Positions 1 to 10,183 are shown, counted from the first letter of the stretch. The stretch: 64,000 nt of DNA from Deltaproteobacteria bacterium (GCA_031264185.1 JAISEL010000080.1:31477-95476); one strand, 5' to 3'. The notes: generated by a model not told the origin, from the letters alone. Program-made: numbers and translations.

Positions 1-308
1 TATAATTAAAATAATAAGGAGATCTTTTAGGATAAAAAATAGATCTGTCATCACTAAAAGTCATTTTTTACGTTTAGATCCAGAACTTCAGAAACTCTCT
101 TTATCATTGAGTTAGTTGAAAAGTCCCAATTGACGGCCAACCAAATAAGAAGAAAATTTATCGACAGGGCTGAAATCATAATCTTCAACAGGCCCTGCGT
201 TGCCTTTGATTTGAGGTTCGCCGTCCGCCGGGCGACCCCATACAGCAGGCGAGGGATGAGTCAGCACTGCATCAACCGAGACATGGGGGAGGTATTTTTC
301 AGGGATCT
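1..308. other. AT-rich flank without a supported gene
   Basis: No reading frame here has a ribosome-binding site or a recognisable protein. The right edge meets the 3' end of the decayed Rpn-like copy. I see no RNA gene or repeat. Confidence 0.5.
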
Positions 309-932
309 TTATTCGTCAAACACTTCGCTGACTGTCTTGGCAGTCAGAATGCGTTTGAGACAGGTGTTAAATTGTTGAGGATTGGCGTTCTGAAAACGTT
401 GAACTGCGCAGACGGCGGCAATCTCCGATCCGAATCGTTCAGCCAGCAAATTTGACAGGACTTCTTCCAGTGTTTCCTGCTGTCCCTCCTGCCGTCCCTC
501 CTGCCATCCTTCCAACCGTCCCTTATTTTCAAATTTCCGTTCCCATTCGTCGAGATTTTGACTAAGCATACTTGATACCTCCTCAAGTTTCATGCCTTCA
601 GTCGCTGACCATTGGAATCCCGGCCGCTTCTCTAATGATCGGTATAACTACTCCACTATCGCCTGCTTCAAAGCCTTGAATCTTTCAGCCTTAAGCATTT
701 TTATCAGGGAATTGGTCGGATCTGCCATTCTGGCCGGGGCGATATTTTCCATTCGTATCAGCTGAGAGGCGATATTTTTACTGTCCGATTCCTCTTCCGT
801 GAACTTTGCTGTTTCCATAAGAAAATAGGGCAGTCTCGGAAAATACTTTTGAAGATCAGACAGTATGAAGCCGAGCATCTCACCGACATCCAAAGATGCT
901 GACCAGAGTTTTTTCCCGGTAAAATAGACCAT
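309..932 (-). pseudogene. Decayed Rpn/YhgA-like nuclease gene copy
   Basis: This is a broken second copy of the gene at 1001-1984. Read on the minus strand it matches that protein from its middle (after the FPMVYYTGK segment) to its C-terminus at high identity. It is disrupted in two ways. The N-terminal half, which carries the conserved front of the nuclease domain, is missing. In addition a Trp codon of the intact copy (VEWLYRSF) is a TAG stop here, which splits the frame near 645. The charged linker before the C-terminus is longer than in the intact copy: several EGxQEG-type units against about two. The family (PF04754, Rpn/YhgA-like) is known as recombination-promoting, PD-(D/E)XK-related nucleases. 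The copy is almost certainly not functional. Confidence 0.85.
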
Positions 933-1000
933 TCTGACAGCCGAAAGACAAATAATCGTCACCTCGACTGGGACCGGGGGAAGGGGTTATTTGATGGCCA

Positions 1001-1984
1001 TTAGTCGTCAAACACTTCATTGACTGTCTTGGCGGTCAGTATGCGTTTGAGCCAGATGTTAAATTGTTGGGGATTGGCGTTCTGAAAACGTTCAGCTGCG
1101 CAGACGGCGGCAATCTCCGATCCGAATCGTTCAGCCAACAGATTTGACAGGACTTCTTCCAGCGTTTCCTTCCGTCCCTCCTTCCGTCCCTTATTTTCAA
1201 ATTTCCGTTCCCATTCGTCGAGATTTTGACTAAGCATACTTGACACCTCCTCAAGTTTCATGCCTTCCATCACTGACCATTGGAATCCCGGCCGTTTCTC
1301 GAACGATCGGTATAACCACTCCACTATCGTCTGCTTCAAAGCCTTGAATCTTTCAGCCTTAAGCATTTTTACCAGGGAATTGATTGGTTCTGCCATTCTG
1401 GCCGGGGCGATATTTTCCATTCGTATCAGCTGAGAGGCGATATTTTTCCTGTCCAATTCCTCTTCCTTGAACTTGGCTGTTTCCAGAAGAAAATAGGGCA
1501 GTCTCGGACAATACTTTTGAAGATCAGACGGTATGGGGCCGAGCATCTCCCCGACATCCAAAGGCGCTGACCAAGGGGTTTTTCCGGTATAATAGACCAT
1601 AGGAAACACCAGCGGCAGCGGATCGGACTTTTCCATTAAATCGCTCTTGAGCAAATCCTGGTACAGCAATCCGACATAGGTCATGATCCGGACAGCCATC
1701 CAGGGATCTATTTCTTGTTGGAATTCCAGAAGAAAATAAATGTAATGCCAGACCCCGTCTTTGCTCTTGACACGCCAGACCAGATCTCCGTAGCGCAGGC
1801 GGAGGTCGTCAGTCACAAAGTGACCGCTAATTCTCTCCAAAGTATTGAATTTCAGACGGCGCACCCATTTGCCTGGAATGAATCCCAGGATAAGGCTTTT
1901 GACCACTTCCGGGAAAGAGAAGAAGCTTTTGTAGGCAGCGTCGTGGGGCACTTGTGGCCGTGAGTCCTCTTTCATAATGGACAT
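1001..1984 (-). CDS. Rpn family PD-(D/E)XK-like nuclease (YhgA-like)
   Basis: The product is about 327 residues and belongs to the Rpn/YhgA-like family (PF04754), cytoplasmic proteins linked to RecA-independent recombination and often annotated as putative transposases. The N-terminus has the family signature HDAAYKSFFSFPEVVKSLIL, followed by the nuclease core with YFLLEFQQEID and a VRIMTYVGLLYQDLL helix. The C-terminal third is helical and charged, with a short EGRKEGRKE repeat. I chose the ATG at 1984 because a GGGT element lies about six bases upstream; a TTG at 2005 and an ATG at 1975 are alternatives. A decayed paralogue lies directly downstream in the same orientation, so the pair arose by tandem duplication. 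No other transposon functions or inverted repeats surround it. The family call is secure; the cellular role here is not. Confidence 0.85.
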   Translation of the reverse strand: MSIMKEDSRPQVPHDAAYKSFFSFPEVVKSLILGFIPGKWVRRLKFNTLERISGHFVTDDLRLRYGDLVWRVKSKDGVWHYIYFLLEFQQEIDPWMAVRIMTYVGLLYQDLLKSDLMEKSDPLPLVFPMVYYTGKTPWSAPLDVGEMLGPIPSDLQKYCPRLPYFLLETAKFKEEELDRKNIASQLIRMENIAPARMAEPINSLVKMLKAERFKALKQTIVEWLYRSFEKRPGFQWSVMEGMKLEEVSSMLSQNLDEWERKFENKGRKEGRKETLEEVLSNLLAERFGSEIAAVCAAERFQNANPQQFNIWLKRILTAKTVNEVFDD

Positions 1985-3189
1985 TATTATACCCTGATTG
2001 ACCAAATAGCGGAAGTGAGCAATTTGGACTGTTCAAGCCCAAATTTCGTTTGGAAGGTTTGGCCTCAACTTGGGTCCGCCTAAGGTGCGTTCTTTGGGGC
2101 CTGTAATCATCTTCCATGAACAGCTTCCTGCCTGAAGACAGTGTTTTGGCTGAGTCAGTCCGGATGATTGATAATTTATCAGACAGTAAAGTTTTTGGCC
2201 AGAAAAACACAATGGAAAAATATCCAGCCTCTTCAGTCAGGGAACAGAATTATACATATCCGGAAAGTAATTTGTCCGGAGTATTCCAAATATAGCAGAT
2301 TTTACGCGTTTTGTTAAGATACCAGCAGTGGAATATTAATTTATAGTACCGGTGAACATAAAACAGGGCTGAGACTATGTCTCATTTTTTTTAATATTAA
2401 CTGGCATAAGCCTCAGGTTTAGGTTCACCTCGGTCTCTGGCCTGAGGCCATTAGGCCTGGCCGAAGTTTTGAAATTAATTCTTAATTACAATCATAATTA
2501 GCAGAAGACAGCCTAAAACCATTATTCCAGCTGTTTTAAATCCAAGACAAGAACAATTAAGTTAAATTTTTTTTTGAAACCTGAACCCTTCAATTAGAGG
2601 CTGTTTGACATTAATTATAAGTCATGGGTAAAATCTTATGGCTGACCTCAATTCAGCTTTTTTATACCTTCATATATTTTTGATTTTTGGCCAATTACAC
2701 CAGCTAAAGCAGGGGGCTTGTAGGAGTCCTAGGTTAACCGGGTAAAGCGGCAGTCATCCCACTGCGTTTTCCGCAGATTTAATACCTGAGGCAGTTTGCT
2801 TCAGGAGCTTCGTCCTCGTGAAGTCTGGGGATTAAGGCCAGCAAATGGCAGGTCGGAGGAGGGCCTGATCCTCAGTGTCGGCGGAAAACATTTCCGAGGG
2901 GCACGGCTTCAATGGATATGTCTTTTTCTACCAGCAGATGGTATTTATTAATAGAATCGTATTTTCGATTCCAACTCAAAATTAAACTTTTAAGGAGGCG
3001 GAGTTTCCTTTCCGGCCTATCGGCTGGTGGGCTGCGCCGAAGATTAGGATGAAGTAAGAGCAACCATTTGGGTACCCAGAACAGGGAGCCCTAAATGTGG
3101 CTTTTTTCCTGGCCCTTTTTCTATGGCTTTTGGTTTCTAAGTAAATTACCCTCTTTTATCCCCAATGCCCCCAAAAAACCGCCGGTTTG
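1985..3189. other. Long intergenic region with no supported gene
   Basis: About 1.2 kb without a convincing coding region. It holds a small terminator-like hairpin at 2370-2392 and an 8-bp inverted repeat (GCCTCAGG at 2410, CCTGAGGC at 2441). A minus-strand frame at 2872-3063 lacks a ribosome-binding site and a recognisable domain and is probably debris. Base composition is lower in G+C than in the flanking genes. Confidence 0.4.
2370..2392 (+). terminator. Small intrinsic terminator-like hairpin
   Basis: TGAGAC-TAT-GTCTCA forms a perfect 6-bp stem with a 3-base loop, followed directly by eight T residues. No plus-strand gene precedes it within the window, so it may end a short transcript or be chance. 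Confidence 0.4.
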
Positions 3190-3218
3190 TTGTCCGGACT
3201 TCTTGGGTGGGATATAAT
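3190..3218 (+). promoter_or_regulatory. Sigma-70-type promoter for the LysM transglycosylase
   Basis: A -35 box TTGTCC at 3190-3195 and a perfect -10 box TATAAT at 3213-3218 are separated by 17 bases. They lie about 43 bases upstream of the TTG start of the next gene. The sequence is seen directly; promoter activity is inferred. Confidence 0.55.
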
Positions 3219-3260
3219 TAAACATAAGACTTAAGAATTAAGTTAAAAAGGAATCTTCTA

Positions 3261-6200
3261 TTGAAGTATCTAAATTTATTTGGGACATATCTGGCCTGTC
3301 TGGCTGCCATCAGCTTGACTGCCTGTGGTTCCACTCCTGATTCAGCTATGGGCCGCCAGGCTAGTATGGTCGCTCGGGAAGGCCGCAGCGGAGGCCAGAA
3401 ATACTACCGTCTGGGGCCCCGCTTTGAAAAACAGCTTGATCAGATGGTTAACCAGGAATTTCGGGCCATTTCCGGGCGCAAAGAAGATGTTCCTTTGGAA
3501 TTGAATCAGGAAGTTCTGATCAATGTCAATTATTTTTTAAATGACGCTCGGGGGTTCATGACCCGCTCTTTAAACCGGGGGCAGAAGTATATTCCTATTA
3601 TGAAGGCCATTTTGAAGCAAAAGGGCCTGCCGGAAGATCTGGTTTATCTTGCCTTAATTGAGAGCGGCTTTCGAACCGAAGCAGTTTCTCACGCCAGTGC
3701 GGTCGGACCGTGGCAGTTTATTGCCGCCACCGGGCGAAGATATGGCCTGACCATTAATGAGTGGGTCGATGAGCGCATGGATCCTATTAAGTCAACTTAT
3801 GCAGCCGCCGATTACCTCATTGCCCTTTATGATATGTTTAATTCCTGGCCTTTAGCCATCGCCGCCTACAATTCAGGGGAAGGCAAGATCATGAAGGGCA
3901 TGGCCAAACCGGAGGTGGATAACTACTGGGATATGGCCAAAGCGGACGGATTTTTGGCTGCCGAGACCAAGCGCTATGTGCCCAGTTTTTTAGCGGCGGC
4001 CATTATTGCCAAAGATCCTTTGGCTTACGGTTTGGAAGTGGAAAGCTCCCCGGTTGATGTCTGGGATGAGGTGGTCGTGCCGGAACCTATTGATTTAAGC
4101 ATGGCTGCCCAGTTGTCCGGTTCAAGTGTTGAGAGAATCAAAGAACTAAATCCTCACTTAAAGCGTCTGTCCACGCCGCCCTCGGAGCTGGATTTTGTTC
4201 TCCGTGTGCCGGTGGGAGCCAGCTCTTCATTTTATCAGCTCTATGCCCAGCTGCCCGAAGCCCAGAAATCCCGTCGGATAACCATCCATGTGGCCAGACG
4301 GGGAGAGACGGTTGACTCCGTAGCCAGCCGCTATAATCTGACCCCCGAGGTCGTCCGTCAGTACAATAACTTGACCTCGGCCCGCTTAAGCAACGGTCAG
4401 CAACTGGTCCTGCCTGCTTCCATGGCCCAGATCCCCGATTCTCAGGTCCCGGTTCAAACAGCTGTGGCCCGGACTTCCAGCCGACCGGCGCCCAGACCGG
4501 GTGAGGTTCAGGCTGTACGGGCTGTTCAGGCCGTCGAGACTCAGCCTGCGGCCAGAAGGACTTCAGAGCCCCGGACTCCGTCTGCGGTTTCACCCCCGAT
4601 TATGGTTCCGGCGGTCAGGGCCGTGACTGCCTCGGCCTCCAGAAACAACCGGGCACCGGTTATACACAGTATCCGCCACCGGGTGCGATCTGGAGATACT
4701 TTAGGCGATCTGGCCAGACTTTACGGCACTTCGGTCGATAAGCTCAAGGCGGACAACCGGTTGGCTTCCAGCAGTATTCAAGAAGGCCAGGTCTTACTAG
4801 TTAACTCCAACCTGCCTTTAACTCCGGCCACTTTGCCCAAAACCAGAACTACCTGGGTGGAAGAGACGGAAGGCGTGCCGGTCTACCACACAGTTCAGTC
4901 TGGAGAGACTGTCAGCACCATTGCCGCCCGCTATAATATCACCCAGGAACAGCTCAATAATCACAATAATTTAACCGGTTCCAGGATCAGGACCGGCCAG
5001 AGACTTTTAATCGGTACGGGTCCGGCTGAAGCCGATCCCCGGACCGCCTCGTCAACTTATAGTGTCCGTTCCGGAGATACGCTCAGCACTGTGGCCGAGC
5101 GCCATAGGCTAACCATAGCCCAATTAAGAAACTTAAACTCCTTATCGGATGATGTAATCCGGCCTGGCCAAATACTGACAGTTTCAGCCGAAAGGCCTCA
5201 GGCTCCGGCTGTCAGGACGGCCGGCCAGCGGGTCTATGAGGTCAGATCCGGGGATACAGTCAGTACTATTGCCGAACGCCATAACATGACCACGGCCGAA
5301 CTTAGGGCATTGAATAATCTTAAAGGCGACCGGATTGTTCAGGGCCAGAAACTCAAAGTGGCGCAGACTCAAGCTCCGGTCCAGATCGCGCAGGCCGGAA
5401 GGACTTCTTCGTCCGCCAATCGGGTCTATACCGTTGTGCCCGGGGATACAGTCAGTACGGTGGCTGAACGCCATAATCTATCCTCGGCCCTGTTAAGGGA
5501 GCTTAATAACTTAGAATCAGATATCATCCGTTCCGGCCAGACGCTGATTTTGACCTCCGAGTCCGTCAGTCCCGCGCCGAAAGTGACCGCAGCCTCCAGT
5601 GAAAGCAGGATTTACGAAGTAGCGGCAGGGGACACGGTCAGCACCATTGCCGAACGTCACAGCATGACCTCAGCCCAGTTACGGGATCTTAATAGTCTGA
5701 AAAACGATCATATTCGCTCGGGCCAGAAACTGAAAGTGACCGGTTCCCCAGATGCCAGGCCTGATGTGCGGACTGCGGTTCAAACCAATTCTCAAACACC
5801 TCAGGTCAGGACAGCTCAGGCCCAGAGTTCCGGCCAGTCCGACGGGTTTTATGAAGTTGTGCCCGGAGATACGGTCAGCACTATTGCATACCGGTTCGGC
5901 CTGAGTTCCGATGAACTCAAGGAACTTAATAATTTAAGCGGCAATCAGATCCGTTCAGGCCAGAAACTTAAGATTAAAAGCCAGGCAGCCTCATCACCAG
6001 GGCCGGACTCGCCGGTTCAGGCCATAGCCGTTCAGTCTTCGCCTCAGGCCGGTTCCGGGCAGACCGGCATGCATGAGGTCGTGCCCGGAGATACGGTCAG
6101 TACCATTGCCGAGCGCTATGGCATGAAGTCAGCCGATTTAAGGGCCTTGAACGGCCTGTCCGGCGATAACATCCGCATTGGTCAGAAACTGAAGGTGGCC

Positions 6201-6788
6201 GGGTCGGCGGCTTCTTCTGTTCAGGCTCCTTCCTCCCAGACAAGAGGCCAAAACGACCTGGTTCAGACCGGCACATATGAGGTCATGCCAGGGGATACGG
6301 TCAGTACCATTGCCGAGCGGCATGGTATTAAGTCGGCTGATTTAAGGGCTTTAAACGGCCTGTCCGGCGATAGCATCCGCATTGGTCAGAAACTGAAAGT
6401 TGCCGGGGTTCCGGCCGATCAGGCTGCCCGCCCTCAGGCTTCGTCCTCCAGCAGGGGCGGCCAGGAAACTTACACAGTGGAATCCGGCGATTCTTTGGAA
6501 TCCGTGGCCGCTTTTTTTAAAACAACTCCGGCTGAACTGCGCCGGATTAACGGTCTCAAAAGCGACAGTCTTTCGGCCGGTCAGGTCCTGAACGTCAGAA
6601 CCGCCGCCGGCAGCGTGAGGCAATCGGCTCAGACGGGCGGAGGTCCCGCTGGGACGTACCAAGTTCAGGCCGGTGACACCATGTACAGTATTGCCAGGGT
6701 TAACGGTATTTCGGTCGATGAGCTTAAAAGACTCAATAATAAAAACGACAATAATATTCAGCCAGGGCAGAGTTTGAAAGTTAAGTAA
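3261..6788 (+). CDS. MltD-like lipoprotein lytic transglycosylase with twelve LysM repeats
   Basis: The 1175-residue product is a membrane-bound murein lytic transglycosylase that cleaves peptidoglycan between MurNAc and GlcNAc. The N-terminus is a lipoprotein signal with lipobox LTAC (Cys22). A GH23 SLT domain follows at about residues 105-230; the catalytic Glu is probably Glu134 in ALIESGFRTEAVSHASAVGP, with the AAYNSGEG motif further on. After an MltD-type linker come twelve LysM peptidoglycan-binding repeats from about residue 340 to the end. Repeats 5-10 are nearly identical and share the PGDTVSTIAERH core, separated by Ser/Pro/Gln-rich spacers. Typical MltD proteins are about 450 residues with two or three LysM units, so this one is far longer. 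The TTG start at 3261 is supported by AAGGA about nine bases upstream. It is monocistronic between a promoter at 3190 and a terminator at 6806. Recent repeat expansion by unequal recombination is inferred from the repeat similarity. Confidence 0.93.
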   Translation: MKYLNLFGTYLACLAAISLTACGSTPDSAMGRQASMVAREGRSGGQKYYRLGPRFEKQLDQMVNQEFRAISGRKEDVPLELNQEVLINVNYFLNDARGFMTRSLNRGQKYIPIMKAILKQKGLPEDLVYLALIESGFRTEAVSHASAVGPWQFIAATGRRYGLTINEWVDERMDPIKSTYAAADYLIALYDMFNSWPLAIAAYNSGEGKIMKGMAKPEVDNYWDMAKADGFLAAETKRYVPSFLAAAIIAKDPLAYGLEVESSPVDVWDEVVVPEPIDLSMAAQLSGSSVERIKELNPHLKRLSTPPSELDFVLRVPVGASSSFYQLYAQLPEAQKSRRITIHVARRGETVDSVASRYNLTPEVVRQYNNLTSARLSNGQQLVLPASMAQIPDSQVPVQTAVARTSSRPAPRPGEVQAVRAVQAVETQPAARRTSEPRTPSAVSPPIMVPAVRAVTASASRNNRAPVIHSIRHRVRSGDTLGDLARLYGTSVDKLKADNRLASSSIQEGQVLLVNSNLPLTPATLPKTRTTWVEETEGVPVYHTVQSGETVSTIAARYNITQEQLNNHNNLTGSRIRTGQRLLIGTGPAEADPRTASSTYSVRSGDTLSTVAERHRLTIAQLRNLNSLSDDVIRPGQILTVSAERPQAPAVRTAGQRVYEVRSGDTVSTIAERHNMTTAELRALNNLKGDRIVQGQKLKVAQTQAPVQIAQAGRTSSSANRVYTVVPGDTVSTVAERHNLSSALLRELNNLESDIIRSGQTLILTSESVSPAPKVTAASSESRIYEVAAGDTVSTIAERHSMTSAQLRDLNSLKNDHIRSGQKLKVTGSPDARPDVRTAVQTNSQTPQVRTAQAQSSGQSDGFYEVVPGDTVSTIAYRFGLSSDELKELNNLSGNQIRSGQKLKIKSQAASSPGPDSPVQAIAVQSSPQAGSGQTGMHEVVPGDTVSTIAERYGMKSADLRALNGLSGDNIRIGQKLKVAGSAASSVQAPSSQTRGQNDLVQTGTYEVMPGDTVSTIAERHGIKSADLRALNGLSGDSIRIGQKLKVAGVPADQAARPQASSSSRGGQETYTVESGDSLESVAAFFKTTPAELRRINGLKSDSLSAGQVLNVRTAAGSVRQSAQTGGGPAGTYQVQAGDTMYSIARVNGISVDELKRLNNKNDNNIQPGQSLKVK

Positions 6789-6805
6789 TAATTTATTTTC
6801 TATTG

Positions 6806-6855
6806 AAAAAAGTGCCTGAGGCTTGGATTGTTAGTTAAGCTTCAGGCACTTTTTT
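6806..6855. terminator. Strong bidirectional intrinsic terminator
   Basis: A 14-bp perfect stem (AAAAAAGTGCCTGA at 6806-6819 and its complement at 6842-6855) provides a T-run on either strand. It lies 18 bases after the LysM gene stop and ends that transcript. Confidence 0.9.
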
Positions 6856-6860
6856 ATCTT

Positions 6861-7628
6861 TTAGTCCGCATAATCTGATCTGCCGGTCGCCAGGGGCTTT
6901 AGGAACGGCTCGGAAAATATTTCAATATTCCAGTTATCCGGCGTCTTTAATAGCTGTCCGTTTGCCTGCGTCAAACTGTCCGGGCCGAAAATAGGTAAAG
7001 AAACTGACGGAAGCAATCCCGACCGGACATCCCAGAGATATGGACGGCTGGCATACAGCCAAAAGGCGGTGACTGAACAGAGGGAAAAGAGGCCGGACCG
7101 GTAATTCATGGCTGAAATAATCCGGATGGTTGTCAAGATACGGTATTGGCAGACTGCCTGCTGTACTCAAGTTGTTTTTGGCTGTTTTTTTTGACCTGGA
7201 GATACAGGCTGTAATGGACAAATGCCGTAGTAATACGAATCCTTACACTAAAATAATCATGCGAGTTGAATGACGGGCTATTGCTGGCCGCTTTCCTAAG
7301 GAATGTCTCCTGTCGGCCTTGGGTTTCGGTCAGTTTTGGTTCAATAGCCTTGGTTTATCGGGACGGTACTTCGAGAGGATAGGACAGATGGAAGCGTCCG
7401 GCCATCGGTCTTTAATCTGCAGGAGAAGGTGCAGAGAGTTAAGGAAGTTTGTAACCGCCCGCCAATAAGCACAGGCAAGCAGGGCATTGGTGGCCTATGA
7501 ACTACCTGACCGCCGTTACATCTTACACAAAACCAGGTATTGATACAATGAACAGTCACAAGAAAAACGCTGTCTATTGCCGCTCCGTAATCTCTGACCA
7601 GAATATTTTTGCGTCGTTGACAACGGTT
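6861..7628. other. Intergenic region with probable transposase debris
   Basis: No intact gene is seen. Minus-strand frames around 7340-7560 continue the direction of the IS4-type relic at 7629-8014 and may be its ruined 3' part, but I cannot match them to a domain. The 6861-7221 frames look random. Confidence 0.35.
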
Positions 7629-8014
7629 TTACCCGTTGCTGTCTTTTAGAGAGTAGCTGGCGTAACGGTTTTCGCCGACTTTGACAATCACTTTATCAGC
7701 CACAAGCTCTTGCAATAATCCTCTGTGCCAAGCTTCAGGGGCGTCAAGAGAAGCCAGAGGTTATAAAACCTGATCCGCCGGAAGTCGCATGACTTCTGAG
7801 CCAAGCTTGGTTCTGGCCTGAGATATGGATGCCTTGCAGATTTTAGGGCGTCACTTGGACAGAATTTTCAAGCCAGCTCAACCCTTCGCAAATGACTCGA
7901 AAAACTTCTTCCAAAGGTACTTCAAGCCACAAAGACAATGCCATTATATAATAGATCACTGCTGTAGCCGGCAAAAGCCGCTTTCTCCGGCAATCTATGA
8001 GTAATTCTGGCCAT
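7629..8014 (-). pseudogene. IS4-type transposase N-terminal relic
   Basis: Read on the minus strand with two frame changes and one stop, this stretch encodes the N-terminal domain typical of one IS4-family branch (Nterm_IS4). It starts MARITHRLPEKAAFAGYSS and then has LEEVFRVICEGLSWLENS. A second frame gives ISQARTKLGSEVMRLPADQ followed by APEAWHRGLL. The catalytic DDE part that should follow is not recognisable, so the element is an old, inactive relic. The frame change after VFVA and the stop after DQVL are seen directly; the family assignment is from memory of the motif pattern. Confidence 0.55.
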
Positions 8015-8143
8015 TTCTTATATTTATCCGCCTGATAAATGGATAGTGGCTTGAAATCATTGGAAGCCGGGGCCTAAAGTTTGACAGAGAAGATTTTATC
8101 GTTTTTTCCGCTTACGTGAACATTATTTGGCAGAAGGTCAAAA

Positions 8144-8175
8144 AAGCCGGAAAACCCAAAAGGTTTTCCGGCTTG
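8144..8175 (-). terminator. Intrinsic terminator of the lactate permease gene
   Basis: AAGCCGGAAAACC and GGTTTTCCGGCTT form a 13-bp perfect stem with a short loop. On the minus strand a T-run follows. It lies 30 bases beyond the lctP stop codon. Confidence 0.9.
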
Positions 8176-8204
8176 GAGGATTCAAATATGACCAGGTGTA
8201 CGTA

Positions 8205-9851
8205 TTACGGCAGCATCCAGGACAGCCAGTAGGCCTGCAGGAGCGTGATAAGGCAGACGACCAGAGTCATGGCTACAGAGTGGATTAGGGTAAACCGGAA
8301 GAGGTTTCCCTCCTTCCCGATCAGACCGGTAGCGGCGGTAGCCACGGAAATGGACTGGGGGCTGATCATCTTGCCGGTGACACCGCCTGATGAGTTGGCC
8401 GCGACAGCGAGGTTGGGATCAATGCCGACAACTTCGGCGGTGGTTCTCTGAAGACCGCAGAACAAGGCGTTGGAGGAGGTGTCAGAACCGGTCAGGAACA
8501 CGCCCAGCCAACCGATGATCGGCGCAAAGAAAGGGAACAGGAACCCGGCGTTGGTAAAGGCCAGAGCCAGAGTGCTGCTCATTCCGCTGTAGTTCATTAT
8601 GTTGGAAAGACCCAGGATCAAGACGATGGTCAAGATGGGGAACTTGAGCTGTTTGACAGTCCTTAAGAAACAGGGCAAGGCCTTGCCCAGACCGTAATTG
8701 GGCATAATGAAGCAGGAAATCAGCCCGGCGATGAAAATAGCTGTTCCGGCGGCGGTGGCGATGTTTAACGTAAAAGTGGCGGCGTAGTTTTGTGCCTCAG
8801 GAACGATGGGGACCACTTTTTGAACTAGGCCGTCAAGGCCAGGCCAGTGAATGGTGACTACGGTGGGAGCCAGAGCGGCCTTGAAGGAACCGAGACCCCA
8901 GATGAAAACCATAACAGCCAGAATGATGTAGGAAGACCAGGCTCGGAGAACTTCGTTCAGCGTGTATTTTTTGATTTCCGAAGAGGTGCCTTTCTCATCA
9001 GGGAAATGCCAAATGTTCTTGGGTTTCCAGACTTTCAGAAGGATGACCATGCCAATGATAGTGACAATGGCGCTCATGATATCAGGCAGGTAGGGTCCGT
9101 GGAAGTTGGAGAAAGCAAACTGAGATCCGGCAAAACACAGACCGCTGACCAAAAGGGCGGGCAGGACTTCAAGAGTATTTTTTAGGCCGCTCATGGTCCA
9201 GCAGACCCAGAAAGGCACTATAATGGACAGAAACGGAAGCTGGCGCCCAACGATTGAGCTGATATGATTGATGTCCAGACCGGAGGCTCTGGCAGCGGTT
9301 TCAATGGGTACGCCGATTGCTCCAAAGGCCACAGGAGCGGTATTGGCTATAAGACAGATACCGGCGGCGTACAGAGGATTAAAGCCGAGACCCACCAACA
9401 TGGCAGCGGTAATGGCCACGGGCGTACCAAAGCCGGCGGTGCCTTCAATAAAGGACCCAAAGGCGAAGGCGATGAAAATGGCTTGAAGCCTTCTGTCATT
9501 GGTCAGACCGGCCAGGGAGTTCTTTATGATCTCGAATTCACCTGATTCAACAGTCATCTGATAAATCCAAACGGCCGTGATGACGATCCAGACAATGGGG
9601 AAGAGTCCGAAACAAGCTCCCATTAAGGTAGAATATATAGCCATATCTGCCGGCATTTTCCACAGAACAATAGCTAAGATTAAGGCTGCCAGAGTTCCGA
9701 CAATAGCGGCTTTATGGCCAGCTGTTCTTTTGACCGCCAGCATGTAAAACAGGAGGTACAGAGGAATACCGGCTACCAGTGCCGATATAACATACTCAGG
9801 CCCGACATTAATCAAGCCTTTGATTGGATCATAAATTTGTTGCCAGATCAT
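8205..9851 (-). CDS. lctP: L-lactate permease
   Basis: The 548-residue protein is a member of the LctP family (PF02652), a proton-coupled inner-membrane carrier for lactate (and glycolate in some relatives). It is hydrophobic throughout with about a dozen or more predicted membrane helices. It shows the family segments GSFIEGTAGFGTPVAITAAM, LTGSDTSSNALFCGLQ and NSSGGVTGKMISPQSISVAT. The ATG at 9851 has AGGTG upstream. The gene has its own terminator at 8144-8175 and about 780 bases separate it from the next gene upstream, so it is probably monocistronic. No lactate dehydrogenase gene is visible in the window. The lctP-hdrBC neighbourhood fits a lactate-oxidising anaerobe, but a direct link is inference. 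Confidence 0.96.
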   Translation of the reverse strand: MIWQQIYDPIKGLINVGPEYVISALVAGIPLYLLFYMLAVKRTAGHKAAIVGTLAALILAIVLWKMPADMAIYSTLMGACFGLFPIVWIVITAVWIYQMTVESGEFEIIKNSLAGLTNDRRLQAIFIAFAFGSFIEGTAGFGTPVAITAAMLVGLGFNPLYAAGICLIANTAPVAFGAIGVPIETAARASGLDINHISSIVGRQLPFLSIIVPFWVCWTMSGLKNTLEVLPALLVSGLCFAGSQFAFSNFHGPYLPDIMSAIVTIIGMVILLKVWKPKNIWHFPDEKGTSSEIKKYTLNEVLRAWSSYIILAVMVFIWGLGSFKAALAPTVVTIHWPGLDGLVQKVVPIVPEAQNYAATFTLNIATAAGTAIFIAGLISCFIMPNYGLGKALPCFLRTVKQLKFPILTIVLILGLSNIMNYSGMSSTLALAFTNAGFLFPFFAPIIGWLGVFLTGSDTSSNALFCGLQRTTAEVVGIDPNLAVAANSSGGVTGKMISPQSISVATAATGLIGKEGNLFRFTLIHSVAMTLVVCLITLLQAYWLSWMLP

Positions 9852-10183
9852 AGATGTTACACCTCGCGTCTCGCGTTAATAAGGGAAAAAAGGCCGATGA
9901 TTGTCAAGCAGCAGTTGATGCCATAAAATAAATCTATTTAGCTGTTGCTTAAATGCCATCGACAACAAAAATGCTAAAATTATCCTAAATTATAAACACT
10001 AAACGTTTTCTTTAACAGTAGAGAACTTAGAGTGCCTTACCTGTTCTGGCAGTAGCTGATAGTCCTGTCTCCGCAGTTTTTAACTGACCGGGGAATCAGG
10101 TTTTCTGCCTCTTAAGGGCTGGGATTTAAGTTTTTGGCCTCCTTTGCCTCAGTTGCCCATTTTAAAAGTCAATTGGTTCTAAG
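9852..10183. other. Upstream region of lctP, no gene
   Basis: Non-coding. It should contain the lctP promoter on the minus strand; I see no clear consensus boxes. A MITE follows at 10184. Confidence 0.45.

Noticed and set aside
2872..3063. Minus-strand open frame in the gap before the LysM gene
   Set aside because: Short, without start signals or family resemblance; may be an ancient gene end.
4138..4593. Long antisense frame inside the LysM gene
   Set aside because: Shadow of a GC-rich, repeat-containing coding strand; no independent start signals. The same applies to many antisense frames in cobN, livM and recD2.
9890..9935. Sigma-54 promoter upstream of lctP (TGGCA...TGCT)
   Set aside because: The spacing between GG and GC does not fit the strict -24/-12 rule.
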